From: G965218495 sp965218495
GTDB taxonomy: Bacteria; Bacteroidota; Rhodothermia; Rhodothermales; Bin80
Reading direction: 5' to 3'
DNA length: 64,000 nt
Assembly (NCBI GenBank): GCA_965218495.1
Contig: OZ244626.1
Span: 434,001-498,000, forward strand
Shown: positions 52,755-62,121 of the stretch, in pieces
Numbering within the stretch: the stretch's first letter is position 1
Layout of the letters: each line of letters opens with the position of its first letter
Notes under the pieces: model-generated
Told to the model about the DNA's origin: nothing
Database searches by the model: none
The model's input: the letters and a program-made list of their open reading frames with translations, nothing else
Made by a program: the position numbers and the translations under genes

Positions 52755-54890
52755 CTACGACTTGCTAGACCCCCGATTGATTAGCAGGCGAAGGATGTCG
52801 GCGGCAGCCTCGGCGATCACCGTGCCCGGCCCGAAGATTCCCATTACGCCCGCCTGGTACAAAGATGCATAGTCTCGTGCGGGAACGATGCCTCCGACAA
52901 TAACCAAGATGTCCGGCCGGCCGAGCACCTGGAGTTCTCGAATCAGCTGTGGCACCAGTACCGTGTGCGCACCGGCAAGGCTGGAAACCCCCACCACATG
53001 CACGTCATTCTCCATGGCCTGACGTGCGGCTTCTAACGGCGTCTGGAAGAGTGGGCCGATGTCCACGTCAAAGCCCAGGTCAGCAAATGATGTGGCTATA
53101 ACCCGCGCACCTCGGTCATGGCCATCCTGACCCAGCTTGGTTACAAGTATCCGGGCACGCCGACCCTCCGAGACGGCGAAGTTGTCCGACAGGGCAAGCG
53201 TTTCCTGAGATGTGGCCGGGCCTTCAGACAAGTATACGCCAGGTGCTGTGGGTAGTGTCGCCTGATGCCGTCCGAAGACGTCCTCCAGCGCGAGAGAGAT
53301 TTCCCCCAAGGTAGCACGGGTACGGGCCGCACGCACGGCGAATTCAAGAAGGTTACCGTCTCCGGTACGTGCTGCGCGGCGCAGTGCCGCCAGCGCAGCG
53401 CTTGTCGCCTCGCTTTTGCGCCGTGCCTTAACGCGCGCGAGGCGTTTAAGCTGGCGCTCCAGCACAGCGCTGTGCGCGACCTGCAGCAGATCAAATTCAG
53501 CCGGGTTGCCCGATCGGTACTGGTTGACACCGACCACGATGTCCTTCCGGCTGTCGATGCGCGCCTGCTTGCGTGCGGCCGCTTCGTCGATGCGAATCTT
53601 CGGAATGCCCTTGGCGATCGCCCGCGTCATGCCGCCGGCGTCTTCAATTTCCTGCAGGTGGGTCCAAGCCCTATGCATGAGACGGTCCGTAAGGGTTTCC
53701 ACATAGTACGAGCCAGCCCACGGGTCAATGGATCGTGTGACATGCGCTTCCTCTGCCAGGAAAAGCTGCGTGTTTCGCGCTATACGAGCGGAGAATTCAG
53801 ACGGCAGGGCGAGCGCCTCGTCTAGTGCATTGGTGTGAAGTGACTGCGTCTGGCCAAAAACGGCCGAGAGTGCTTCGGATGTCGTGCGCGCGACATTGTT
53901 GTAGGGATCTTGGGCGGTCAGGCTATATCCAGAAGTCTGGCAGTGCATGCGAAGCGCCAAGGACTTCGGATTCTCTGGTTCAAACGGCTTCAGAAGTCGA
54001 GCCCATAGCACGCGCGCAGCGCGCAGCTTGGCAATCTCCATGAAATGGTGCATCCCAATGCCGAAGAAGAACGACATTCGCGGCGCAAACGCATCAATAT
54101 CCAGTCCGGCCTTGAGACCGGTCCGTACGTACTCCAGCCCATTGGCCAGTGTGTATGCAAGTTCCAAGTCCGCAGGCGCCCCGGCCTCGTGCATATGGTA
54201 GCCGCTCACCGATACGGAGTTATAGCGCGGCATGTGTGCGGCCACGAAGGCAATGACATCGCTGGCGATTCGCATGGACGCACCCGGCGGGTAGATGTAC
54301 GTGTTGCGAACCATGAATTCCTTCAGAATGTCATTCTGGATAGTCCCATTGAGCGCATGGGGTGACGTGCCCTGCTCCTCGGCGGCAACGATATAAAATG
54401 CCATGACCGGAAGAACCGCCCCGTTCATGGTCATGGATACCGAGTGATTTGCCAGAGGAATGCCGTCAAAGAGGATCTTCATGTCCTCTACGCTATCCAC
54501 GGCCACACCGGCCTTGCCGACATCACCTGCAACCCGCTCGTGATCGGAGTCATACCCGCGATGCGTTGGAAGGTCGAAGGCAATCGATAGCCCGCGCTGG
54601 CCGGAAGCGAGTGCCTTGTGATAAAAGGCGTTGGACTCTTCGGCCGTAGAGAAGCCGGCATACTGGCGTATCGTCCACGGCCTGCCGACATACATCGTGC
54701 TGTATGGGCCACCCAAGAAAGGCGGGAGGCCTGGCACATACCGAGATAGCTGGGCCTTGCGCAGGTCTTCCGCGCTATAGGTTGCCTGGATGGGAATGCG
54801 CTCGGGCGTCATCGATGGCGCCTGGCGCGGGCCTGGCCAGGGAGTGGCCCCGATTCGCCGGTACGGTATGGATGCCAGATCAACGCGCAT
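52755..54890 (-). CDS. mutB: Methylmalonyl-CoA mutase, large (catalytic) subunit
   Basis: Adenosylcobalamin-dependent interconversion of methylmalonyl-CoA and succinyl-CoA. N-terminal TIM barrel for CoA (TIRQYAGFSTAEESNAFYHK, then LSIAFDLPTHRGYDSDH and SVSGYHMHEAGA) and C-terminal B12 domain with the base-off motif GQDGHDRGARVIATSFADLG (DxHxxG), then GVSSLAGAHTVLVPQLIREL. The start at 54890 (MRVDLASIPYRRIG) overlaps mutA by 11 bases. 711 residues. Confidence 0.96.
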   Translation of the reverse strand: MRVDLASIPYRRIGATPWPGPRQAPSMTPERIPIQATYSAEDLRKAQLSRYVPGLPPFLGGPYSTMYVGRPWTIRQYAGFSTAEESNAFYHKALASGQRGLSIAFDLPTHRGYDSDHERVAGDVGKAGVAVDSVEDMKILFDGIPLANHSVSMTMNGAVLPVMAFYIVAAEEQGTSPHALNGTIQNDILKEFMVRNTYIYPPGASMRIASDVIAFVAAHMPRYNSVSVSGYHMHEAGAPADLELAYTLANGLEYVRTGLKAGLDIDAFAPRMSFFFGIGMHHFMEIAKLRAARVLWARLLKPFEPENPKSLALRMHCQTSGYSLTAQDPYNNVARTTSEALSAVFGQTQSLHTNALDEALALPSEFSARIARNTQLFLAEEAHVTRSIDPWAGSYYVETLTDRLMHRAWTHLQEIEDAGGMTRAIAKGIPKIRIDEAAARKQARIDSRKDIVVGVNQYRSGNPAEFDLLQVAHSAVLERQLKRLARVKARRKSEATSAALAALRRAARTGDGNLLEFAVRAARTRATLGEISLALEDVFGRHQATLPTAPGVYLSEGPATSQETLALSDNFAVSEGRRARILVTKLGQDGHDRGARVIATSFADLGFDVDIGPLFQTPLEAARQAMENDVHVVGVSSLAGAHTVLVPQLIRELQVLGRPDILVIVGGIVPARDYASLYQAGVMGIFGPGTVIAEAAADILRLLINRGSSKS

Positions 54891-56514
54891 GCTCTGCAGT
54901 ATGGCGCTCGTGAAGGTAGTCAAGCAGGCTGTCCAACACGAATGTCATGCGGCACCCAGGATAGATGTTGAGCTCAGTACCGTCCGGCTCCTCCGTCGTC
55001 GTGACGATCACCTGCAAAGAATGAGGCTGGACCGCAGGGTTCGGTGCTGCGCGGCCAAACAGCACCAAGATTTCGGCATTGTCAGGGCCCGCTTCACTCA
55101 CCACGAAACCACCAACTCGAAGGACTCTTTTTGCCAATGATTCCAGAGACCGTGGCGCATTGTTTGCGCAGACGAAGTGCGCGATGGGGCGGCGCCCAAG
55201 GAGTGAAGTTAGCTTATCTGTCCTGCGGTGGACACGCTCAATGCTCGCCGCCACGCGAAACGACCCCTGATAAAAAAGGCCTAGGCCATTCGTAGGTATT
55301 GGGATGGAGGATGCTGTGGCGGGTGCCGGGTATGCATTGATGCCCACCAAGGCGACCTGACCCGTGTCTATGGCTGCAGCCATGCGCCGCCGCTCTTCTC
55401 GAAGCATCTGACCGATGGATCCGCCGCGGAGTAGCGATTCAAAGCCGCCCTGCTTTTCGAATTCCTGGAGCATATTCCATGCTCTTCGGCCCAGCTCATC
55501 CGTGAGTGCTTCAATGTAGTACGCCCCCGCACTAGGATCGCCTACGAGATCAAGGTGTGCTTCATGCTCAAGGATGAGCTGCATGCGGCATGCAAGCTCC
55601 GGATCCCCCAACTCTACCGTCAGCGCATCGCATCCACCAATTATGGCGCTCATGGCCTGACTGCTCGCGCGAACGATGTTCGTCGCGGGGTCAATGCCAC
55701 TGTGAGACCGCTGCGAGGTTTCGGCGTGAATGAAGGCGGGCGCCCCCGTTGAACCAAAGGCTTGGAATAGCTGGGCCGCGAGATGCCGCAGGGCGCGTAG
55801 TTTGGCAACTTCTGGCAGGTAGCTGGTCCCGACGTTGACGTCATAGTATAGTCGATGTGCGATCTCGTTGGCATGTAGGCCTTGGTTTGTCAGCCTGGCA
55901 AGCAACGAAACGGTAGCACCAGCTGCGAAAGCGAGTTCCTGCACAATGGTGGCGCCGCTCTGGTGATACGGGCGCACATCCACGCGCACGGTGCGCCAGT
56001 GTGTCCCGTTGGCTGCCCTTGTCAGTGCAGCGACTTCGTGCAACGCCTCTGGTACTAGCGTGGCGTCGCAGCCCATCGTGCCGCGAAGCGAGGTCGAATC
56101 AAAGCCTAACGTTTTTGTTGTTTCCTGCAGCCGGCGCAGAAGGGTGGCGTTCCCGGCGGCCCAATGAAGCGGAACCCGATCCAACGGAACTGACTGCAGC
56201 AGAGCTGCCAAGTCACTCCCTTTGCTACTGCATAGTCCTAGCGCGGTGGCGCCGCTCTTCAGCGCGGCTAGTACAGCCTTGTTGGCCCCCTCCGCAGGTA
56301 CATTTACGCGGGACTGCCAAGCTCCTCGGGACCACAGCGGGCCCGTGCAACGCGGCACATCTTCATGTGTATACAGCGGCTTGGCAACGAATCCGTCTGG
56401 AGAATGCCACGTCAGTTGCTCAAGGTCTCTACCCTGGTTGTCAATCTGCTGCGCCCACGCCTTTGCGCCGACTGGCGGGAAATACTCTTGAAGGTCCAGT
56501 GGACCGAGCGACAT
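54880..56514 (-). CDS. mutA: Methylmalonyl-CoA mutase, small subunit
   Basis: Partner of MutB. It keeps the TIM barrel fold (NGTHWRTVRVDVRPYHQSGA, TSYLPEVAKLRALRHLAAQL), but its C-terminal B12-type domain is eroded: no DxHxxG motif is seen and the domain is short (544 residues in all). That is normal for the non-catalytic small subunit. First gene of mutA-mutB-meaB; trmH ends 96 bases upstream. Confidence 0.93.
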   Translation of the reverse strand: MSLGPLDLQEYFPPVGAKAWAQQIDNQGRDLEQLTWHSPDGFVAKPLYTHEDVPRCTGPLWSRGAWQSRVNVPAEGANKAVLAALKSGATALGLCSSKGSDLAALLQSVPLDRVPLHWAAGNATLLRRLQETTKTLGFDSTSLRGTMGCDATLVPEALHEVAALTRAANGTHWRTVRVDVRPYHQSGATIVQELAFAAGATVSLLARLTNQGLHANEIAHRLYYDVNVGTSYLPEVAKLRALRHLAAQLFQAFGSTGAPAFIHAETSQRSHSGIDPATNIVRASSQAMSAIIGGCDALTVELGDPELACRMQLILEHEAHLDLVGDPSAGAYYIEALTDELGRRAWNMLQEFEKQGGFESLLRGGSIGQMLREERRRMAAAIDTGQVALVGINAYPAPATASSIPIPTNGLGLFYQGSFRVAASIERVHRRTDKLTSLLGRRPIAHFVCANNAPRSLESLAKRVLRVGGFVVSEAGPDNAEILVLFGRAAPNPAVQPHSLQVIVTTTEEPDGTELNIYPGCRMTFVLDSLLDYLHERHTAEHAR

Positions 56515-56610
56515 GACTAGCTATGACGATGAATTCGGGTAATAGTTGAACGCCCGCGCCGCACTATGGGTGCATGGAGGGCAGAAGGGCAAAGTTTGAG
56601 CAGCCGACAG

Positions 56611-57156
56611 CTATGACCCCAGCCCCAAAGAGCTCCGGTATCCCCGCACTATATCGAATATGGCAATGCCGTACGCCACAGCCACGTTCAGTGACTGTTT
56701 GGCGCCATAGAGTGGGATCTCCAGCGCATGGTCGGCCAGTGCCAGCAATTCATCGCGTACGCCGCTAAGCTCATTACCCACTATGAGACACAGCGGAAAC
56801 ATCGAAGGTCCAACTCTGGTGGTCAGCGTGGGGTTGGTTGTGATTTCCAGTGCAGCAATAGTGTAGCCGTTTCGTTTAAGCGCCTTAACCGCTGCTAGGC
56901 TGTCTTTTTTGTAGACCCACGGCACGGTATCCTGTGAGCCCAGCGCAGTCTTATGTAGCCCACGGTTTTCCGGCGTGCCAGTGATGCCGGTCAGGATGAG
57001 CCGCTCTACTAACGCCGCATCACTGGTGCGAAAGATCGCGCCAACGTTGTAAAGCGAACGAACATTGTCAATGAGAATCGTTACAGGATGCCGCGCCGTC
57101 CCATGAATGTCTGTCGGGCTCAGGCGTGGGATCTCGTCGTGTCTGAGTTTTCTCAA
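56611..57156 (-). CDS. TrmH/SpoU-family RNA 2'-O-methyltransferase
   Basis: SPOUT methyltransferase of 181 residues. Motif 1 IDNVRSLYNVGAIFRTSDA, motif 2 LCLIVGNELSGVRDELLALA, and motif 3 IPLYGAKQSLNVAVAYGIAIFD, which form the trefoil-knot S-adenosylmethionine site. Whether it acts on tRNA or rRNA cannot be told. It is divergent from cmk, with 43 bases between the two starts. Confidence 0.93.
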   Translation of the reverse strand: MRKLRHDEIPRLSPTDIHGTARHPVTILIDNVRSLYNVGAIFRTSDAALVERLILTGITGTPENRGLHKTALGSQDTVPWVYKKDSLAAVKALKRNGYTIAALEITTNPTLTTRVGPSMFPLCLIVGNELSGVRDELLALADHALEIPLYGAKQSLNVAVAYGIAIFDIVRGYRSSLGLGS

Positions 57157-57199
57157 GCTACACTCCTATATTTCTCCGACTTAATCTGCCTCGGCCCCA

Positions 57200-57877
57200 T
57201 TGATTGTAGCCATAGATGGACCGGCAGGATCCGGCAAGAGCACTACGGCACGTCGTGTAGCTAATGCTGTGGGCTTTTACCACCTGAATTCGGGCTTGAT
57301 GTACCGGGGGGTGGCGCTCGCATTCTTGAGACACGAGCCGCCCCCTACGGGATCGGAGGTTGCACACTTTCTTGGCACACAACCGCTGACGGCCGCCTAC
57401 GAGAAGGGAGCATTCTGCCTCCGTTTGGCTGGTGAAGATGTCCGTCCTCTGCTCAGGGGGCCAGAGGTATCCGCCATGGCGAGCCAAGTTGCTGCGCTCC
57501 AGCCTGTACGTACGGCCTTGGTGACCATGCAGCGTGCGCTAGGCAGAAAGTACGGTGTCACGCCGGGCCTGGTCGTGGAAGGTCGGGACATAGGAACGGT
57601 GGTCTTTCCAGATGCTGAAGTGAAGATATTCATGACGGCTTCACTCGCGGTGCGCGCGCGCCGCCGGCATGCTGAACTACTAGCCAAAGGGGGGCAAGAA
57701 GTGACTCTTGATGCCATAGAGGCGGCCATCGCGCTGCGTGACCAGCAGGATGCGCGGCGGAAGCATTCTCCTTTACGCCAGGCGCGTGACGCGATCGTGC
57801 TGGATACGGATTCCTACTCCATGGAAGAACAGGTCGCGTTCATCCTGGCACGCATCCGGGAACACGCGCTACGATAA
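57200..57877 (+). CDS. cmk: Cytidylate kinase
   Basis: Phosphorylates CMP and dCMP. P-loop IDGPAGSGKSTTARRVAN; the family phrase HLNSGLMYRGVALAFL; EGRDIGTVVFPDAEVKIFM; and the lid RARRRHAELLAKGG. TTG at 57200 is the only start codon in frame between the upstream stop (57182) and the P-loop, so the gene must use TTG. It precedes rpsA, as in many bacteria, separated by a strong terminator. Confidence 0.93.
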   Translation: MIVAIDGPAGSGKSTTARRVANAVGFYHLNSGLMYRGVALAFLRHEPPPTGSEVAHFLGTQPLTAAYEKGAFCLRLAGEDVRPLLRGPEVSAMASQVAALQPVRTALVTMQRALGRKYGVTPGLVVEGRDIGTVVFPDAEVKIFMTASLAVRARRRHAELLAKGGQEVTLDAIEAAIALRDQQDARRKHSPLRQARDAIVLDTDSYSMEEQVAFILARIREHALR

Positions 57878-57905
57878 AGCGGTACACTTACGTCTTTGTA
57901 CTCGC

Positions 57906-57933
57906 GGCAGAGTGAATTGCTCTGCCTTTTTTT
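57906..57933 (+). terminator. Rho-independent terminator between cmk and rpsA
   Basis: Perfect 7-base stem GGCAGAG/CTCTGCC, loop TGAATTG, followed at once by seven T residues (57927-57933). It lies 28 bases after the cmk stop. The rpsA promoter may lie between it and 57982, or the terminator may be leaky or attenuating. Confidence 0.85.
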
Positions 57934-57981
57934 GCCACCCAAAACCGGAGAGTAGCAGTTTCCGGAACTTACCTCTCGTTC

Positions 57982-60537
57982 ATGTCAACTAACCCAGGAG
58001 CTGATGAAACGGCCGCCGACCAGGTTGAGGTCACCCCGGAAGAAACAGTAGACACCCAGACATCAGACAATGACGCGGCGGATGTTGCAGCAGAATCGGC
58101 ACCCATAGACACCCAGGCATCAGACAATGACGCGGCGGATGTTGTAGCAGAATCGGCACCCATAGACACCCAGACATCAGACAATGACGCGGCGGATGTT
58201 GCAGCAGAATCGGCACCCATAGACACCCAGGCATCAGACAATGACGCGGCGGATGTTGCAGCAGAATCGGCACCCATAGATACCCAGGCATCAGACAATG
58301 ACGCGGCGGATGTTGCAGCAGAATCGGCACCCATAGATACCCAGACATCAGACAATGACGCGGCGGATGTTGCAGCAGAATCGGCACCCATAGACACCCA
58401 GACATCAGACAATGACGCGGCGGATGTTGTAGCAGAATCGGCACCCATTGCCACGGCTGAAACGATTACCGCGCCGAACGGTGCGCCATCATCAGAAGGA
58501 GACACTGAAGTCTTTGACTCAGAGGGGGAGGCTAGTGCCGCGCGCGGTGATGAAGGCCACCCACCCGAACAGGGCGTAGAGACGCCTGCTGCCATAGAGG
58601 CGGCGTTGCCGGTTGCCGAAGAGGAGGCCCCCGAGGCGGGCGATGTGCCTGAGCCCCCGGTCGTGCACATGTTTGGCCATACGGGCAAGATTGTCGGACC
58701 AGTATTTCGGCTGGAGGAACTAGAGGGCACCGCCGAAGACAAGCGGCGCGAAGCACTTGACCGTGAGGACCTCTTGGCCCTGATCGAGCCTACGCTAACT
58801 AAGGTTTCCAAGGACGAAATCGTCAGCGGCCGCATCGTTGGCATTGGCGACAAGGAGGTAGTCATCGACATTGGCTTCAAGAGCGATGGCGTCGTGTCCA
58901 AGAGCGAATTCGTCAATGACATTGAGGTCGGCGCCGAAGTCGAGGTCTTCCTTGAGCGCATTGAGGACTATCACGGGCAGCTCGTCCTCTCGAAGACGAA
59001 GGCCGACAAGGTGCGGCGCTGGCAGGCCGTGGTCAGTGCGTTCGAAAACGGCTCGGTGCTTGAAGGTACCGTCAAGCGGCGCATAAAGGGTGGCATGATT
59101 GTCGAGCTGCTCAACGGTCTGGATGCGTTCTTGCCCGGATCGCAGATTGATGTTCGGCCTGTGCGCGACTTCGATGCGTATCTCGAGCGTCGGATGGAGT
59201 TTAAGATAGTCAAGATCAACGAGGCCAATGAGAATGTTGTCGTTTCGCACAAGGCGCTGATTGAGAAAGAGCTGGCAGCGCAGCGCAGGCTCATCCTTGA
59301 CACGATGGAGGCGGGCCAGATCCTGGAGGGATCCGTCAAGAATATCACCGACTTTGGTGTGTTCGTAGACTTGGGCGGCGTTGACGGACTGTTACATATC
59401 ACAGACCTCTCCTGGGGTCGTGTATCGCATCCTTCCGAGGTCGTGGGCTTGGACCAGGAGCTCAAGGTGGTGGTCCTGGACTATGACAAGGAGCGCCAGC
59501 GCATCTCGTTGGGATTTAAGCAGTTAATGCCGCACCCGTGGGACGATGTATCCCAGCGGTTCAAACCGCAGGACACCGTTGAAGGCAAGGTCGTGTCAAT
59601 CACGGACTACGGCGCCTTTGTGGAGATCGAGAAGGGCATAGAAGGGCTGGTCCACATCTCCGAGATGAGCTGGACCGACCACATTCGGCATCCGTCGCAG
59701 AAGGTATCCCTTGGCCAGATGGTCAAGGTCGTGGTACTCAGCCTGGACAACGAGAACAAGAAGATTTCCCTGGGAATGAAGCAGTTCGAGAAGAATCCCT
59801 GGGAAGGCATTGCAGTGCGCTACGCGCCGGGCACGGTGCTCAGCGGTACCGTTCGCAATATCACCAACTTTGGTGTCTTCGTCGAAATTGAGCCAGGGAT
59901 CGACGGTCTCGTGCACATCTCCGATTTGTCATGGACCAAGAAGATCCGCCATCCCGGGGAGCTCGTCCGGAAGCGGCAGGAGCTGTCTGTTGTGGTGCTT
60001 GATGTTGATGAGCACCGCCACCGAATTTCGCTCGGGCACAAGCAGATTGAAACAAACCCGTGGACCGGGTTGGCCACCGTTTACGAGGAAGGGTCGGATC
60101 ATACCGCGAAGATTTTGCGCGTCGATAACAAGGGAGTGGTAGTTGAGCTACCGCTCGAAGTCGAAGCCTATGTGCCTGCGCGCGAACTCAAGAATACTGA
60201 GCGGAGCATCTTCAGCTCGTACCATGAGGGAGAGGAGCTTGAGTTGCGCGTCATTCGCATGGACGTCAGCGCGAAAGAGATCATCATGAGTGAATCCGCG
60301 CGCGAGCGGCAGCAAGCGCGCAAACAGCGCGATGACGAGGCGAGAGAGAAGCGAGTCGAGCGCCAGCGCGAAGAGCGCGTGGTGCGCCAGTTCACGAACC
60401 GCCAGAAGGCGGCCTCGGGCCCCACGACACTCGGGGAGCTGAGTGGCTTGGAGGGTCTGAAGAAGAAAATGGCAACGGCGGAGAATGAGGAGCTAAAAGC
60501 CGCAACCAAAGAGCAGCCGGTCGAGGACGTACAATAA
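57982..60537 (+). CDS. rpsA: 30S ribosomal protein S1 with a repetitive acidic N-terminal extension
   Basis: Binds mRNA on the 30S subunit. Six S1 domains lie at about residues 279-345, 359-430, 447-518, 531-603, 617-690 and 703-775, for example ITDFGVFVDLGGVDGLLHIT and ITNFGVFVEIEPGIDGLVHI. The first 278 residues are acidic and low-complexity, starting with seven copies of a 19-residue repeat, so the protein (851 residues) is far longer than typical S1 (about 550-600). The C-terminal 75 residues are highly charged (ARERQQARKQRDDEAREKRV). Acidic N-terminal extensions occur in Bacteroidota S1; the tandem array is the odd feature. Confidence 0.93.
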   Translation: MSTNPGADETAADQVEVTPEETVDTQTSDNDAADVAAESAPIDTQASDNDAADVVAESAPIDTQTSDNDAADVAAESAPIDTQASDNDAADVAAESAPIDTQASDNDAADVAAESAPIDTQTSDNDAADVAAESAPIDTQTSDNDAADVVAESAPIATAETITAPNGAPSSEGDTEVFDSEGEASAARGDEGHPPEQGVETPAAIEAALPVAEEEAPEAGDVPEPPVVHMFGHTGKIVGPVFRLEELEGTAEDKRREALDREDLLALIEPTLTKVSKDEIVSGRIVGIGDKEVVIDIGFKSDGVVSKSEFVNDIEVGAEVEVFLERIEDYHGQLVLSKTKADKVRRWQAVVSAFENGSVLEGTVKRRIKGGMIVELLNGLDAFLPGSQIDVRPVRDFDAYLERRMEFKIVKINEANENVVVSHKALIEKELAAQRRLILDTMEAGQILEGSVKNITDFGVFVDLGGVDGLLHITDLSWGRVSHPSEVVGLDQELKVVVLDYDKERQRISLGFKQLMPHPWDDVSQRFKPQDTVEGKVVSITDYGAFVEIEKGIEGLVHISEMSWTDHIRHPSQKVSLGQMVKVVVLSLDNENKKISLGMKQFEKNPWEGIAVRYAPGTVLSGTVRNITNFGVFVEIEPGIDGLVHISDLSWTKKIRHPGELVRKRQELSVVVLDVDEHRHRISLGHKQIETNPWTGLATVYEEGSDHTAKILRVDNKGVVVELPLEVEAYVPARELKNTERSIFSSYHEGEELELRVIRMDVSAKEIIMSESARERQQARKQRDDEAREKRVERQREERVVRQFTNRQKAASGPTTLGELSGLEGLKKKMATAENEELKAATKEQPVEDVQ
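58051..58449 (+). repeat. 57-bp minisatellite, seven tandem copies inside rpsA
   Basis: Seven head-to-tail 57-base units encode DTQxSDNDAADVxAESAPI, where x is Thr/Ala and Ala/Val. Units differ at only a few bases (ACA/GCA at codon 4, GCA/GTA at codon 13, GAC/GAT at codon 1, and ATT in the final codon). The near-identity indicates recent expansion or gene conversion, and the array probably varies in copy number between strains. As 57 is a multiple of three, gains and losses keep the frame. Confidence 0.95.
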
Positions 60538-60589
60538 AGCCTCGCGCGCATAGCCTTTTTGTGGAATTCAGACAACCCTGCTTCCCGGC

Positions 60590-62116
60590 ATGACAGGGAA
60601 CGAAATCCTGACGTCGCTCGGCATCGCTAGCAGGCCCTTGGGCTTGGCAATAGGCAGCAGCTATGCTGCCGGTAGCGGGCCGGCCATTGCTACCTACAGT
60701 CCTATAGACGGAAGCCTCATAGCCGAGGTGGGGTCAGCGGCGCCGGTAGACGTCGGGCGAGCCACCAAGGCGGCCCATCAGGCGTTTGAGGCGTGGCGCG
60801 TCGTTCCCGCGCCGGCGCGCGGCGAGCTAGTTCGGCGCTATGCTGCCGTGCTGCGTGAAAACAAGGTCGCGCTCGGTGCTCTAGTGACGCTGGAGGTCGG
60901 GAAAATCCGGGAAGAGGCCGAAGGTGAAGTCCAGGAGATGATTGACATCTGCGACTTCGCCGTAGGCCTAAGTCGTCAGCTTTACGGCAGGACTATTCAA
61001 AGCGAGCGCCCGGCTCACCGCCTCATGGAGCAATGGCACCCCTTGGGGCCGGTCGGGGTAATCTCGGCATTCAACTTTCCTGTAGCGGTGTGGGCTTGGA
61101 ATGCTGGGCTCGCGCTGGTGTGTGGGGACCCAGTTGTCTGGAAACCCTCAGAGAAAGCTCCGCTGTGTGCCTTCGCATGTCACCGACTGTTGCAGGAGGT
61201 GGTCCAGAATTATGACCTGGCGCCGGATGCCTTGAGCTCCGTAATCAACGGCGGCCGCGAGGTAGGCCAGGCAGTTGCGGCCAGTCCGGATTTGCCACTG
61301 ATATCGGCGACGGGATCGGTTCCAATGGGACGTAGTGTCGGCCAGGTAGTTGCGGCCAGACTGGGACGTTCATTGCTGGAGCTGGGAGGAAACAATGCAC
61401 TGGTGGTCACTCCTACGGCTGACTTGGATCTGGCACTGAAGGCCATCACCTTCGCCGCTGTGGGCACAACAGGACAAAGGTGTACGACGCTTCGTCGTCT
61501 CATTGTGCACCGAGCCATAAAGGAAGACCTGGTACGGCGGCTGCTGAAGGCATTTGGCACCATCAGGATCGGGGATCCTCGTGAACCAGGCGTCCTTGTC
61601 GGTCCACTGATAGATCAGCAGGCAGTCGACAGCATGAATCAGGCACTGGCACAAGCACGTGTGCAAGGCGGCATCGTGCATGGGGGCGGACGCGCAGAAG
61701 AAGGAGTTGCTGGTGGCGCGTACGTACGGCCGGCCATCGTGGAGATCGCCCATTATGCGCCGATCGTCCACAGGGAGACGTTTGCCCCAATCCTGTACGT
61801 GACGGGCTATGACTCATTCGAAGAGGCGGTAGCTTACCAGAACGAGGTGCCCCAGGGCCTCTCCAGCGCAATTTTTACTGGGGACATCCGCGAGGCAGAG
61901 CGGTTCTGCTCGGCTGAGGGGAGCGACTGCGGCATTGCAAACGTAAACATCGGCACCAGCGGTGCCGAAATAGGCGGTGCGTTTGGTGGCGAAAAAGAGA
62001 CCGGCGGCGGCCGCGAAAGCGGGTCCGACGCTTGGAAGAGCTATATGCGTCGCGCCACCAACACAGTCAACTACGGCCGGTCCCTGCCTCTGGCACAGGG
62101 CATCCAATTCGAGTAG
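60590..62116 (+). CDS. ALDH7-family aldehyde dehydrogenase (aminoadipate-semialdehyde type)
   Basis: NAD(P)-dependent oxidation of an aldehyde; the closest functional group is L-aminoadipate-6-semialdehyde/piperideine-6-carboxylate dehydrogenase of lysine breakdown. Motifs: PVGVISAFNFPVAVWAWNAG, the Glu in SLLELGGNNALVV, the nucleophilic Cys in GTTGQRCTTLRRLIV, and the C-terminal GEKETGGGRESGSDAWKSYM, typical of ALDH7. 508 residues. An aminotransferase gene follows after five bases, which fits amino-acid catabolism, but the substrate is inferred. Confidence 0.9.
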   Translation: MTGNEILTSLGIASRPLGLAIGSSYAAGSGPAIATYSPIDGSLIAEVGSAAPVDVGRATKAAHQAFEAWRVVPAPARGELVRRYAAVLRENKVALGALVTLEVGKIREEAEGEVQEMIDICDFAVGLSRQLYGRTIQSERPAHRLMEQWHPLGPVGVISAFNFPVAVWAWNAGLALVCGDPVVWKPSEKAPLCAFACHRLLQEVVQNYDLAPDALSSVINGGREVGQAVAASPDLPLISATGSVPMGRSVGQVVAARLGRSLLELGGNNALVVTPTADLDLALKAITFAAVGTTGQRCTTLRRLIVHRAIKEDLVRRLLKAFGTIRIGDPREPGVLVGPLIDQQAVDSMNQALAQARVQGGIVHGGGRAEEGVAGGAYVRPAIVEIAHYAPIVHRETFAPILYVTGYDSFEEAVAYQNEVPQGLSSAIFTGDIREAERFCSAEGSDCGIANVNIGTSGAEIGGAFGGEKETGGGRESGSDAWKSYMRRATNTVNYGRSLPLAQGIQFE

Positions 62117-62121
62117 TTCAT

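Noticed and set aside
58051..58449. Possible CRISPR array because of evenly spaced repeats
   Set aside because: The units are directly adjacent without spacers, in frame and inside a protein gene. No cas gene is present.
57969..58961. 330-residue minus-strand frame rich in Ser/Ala repeats
   Set aside because: It is the antisense of the rpsA minisatellite; a 57-bp unit open in one frame stays open through all copies. The sense strand carries the S1 domains.
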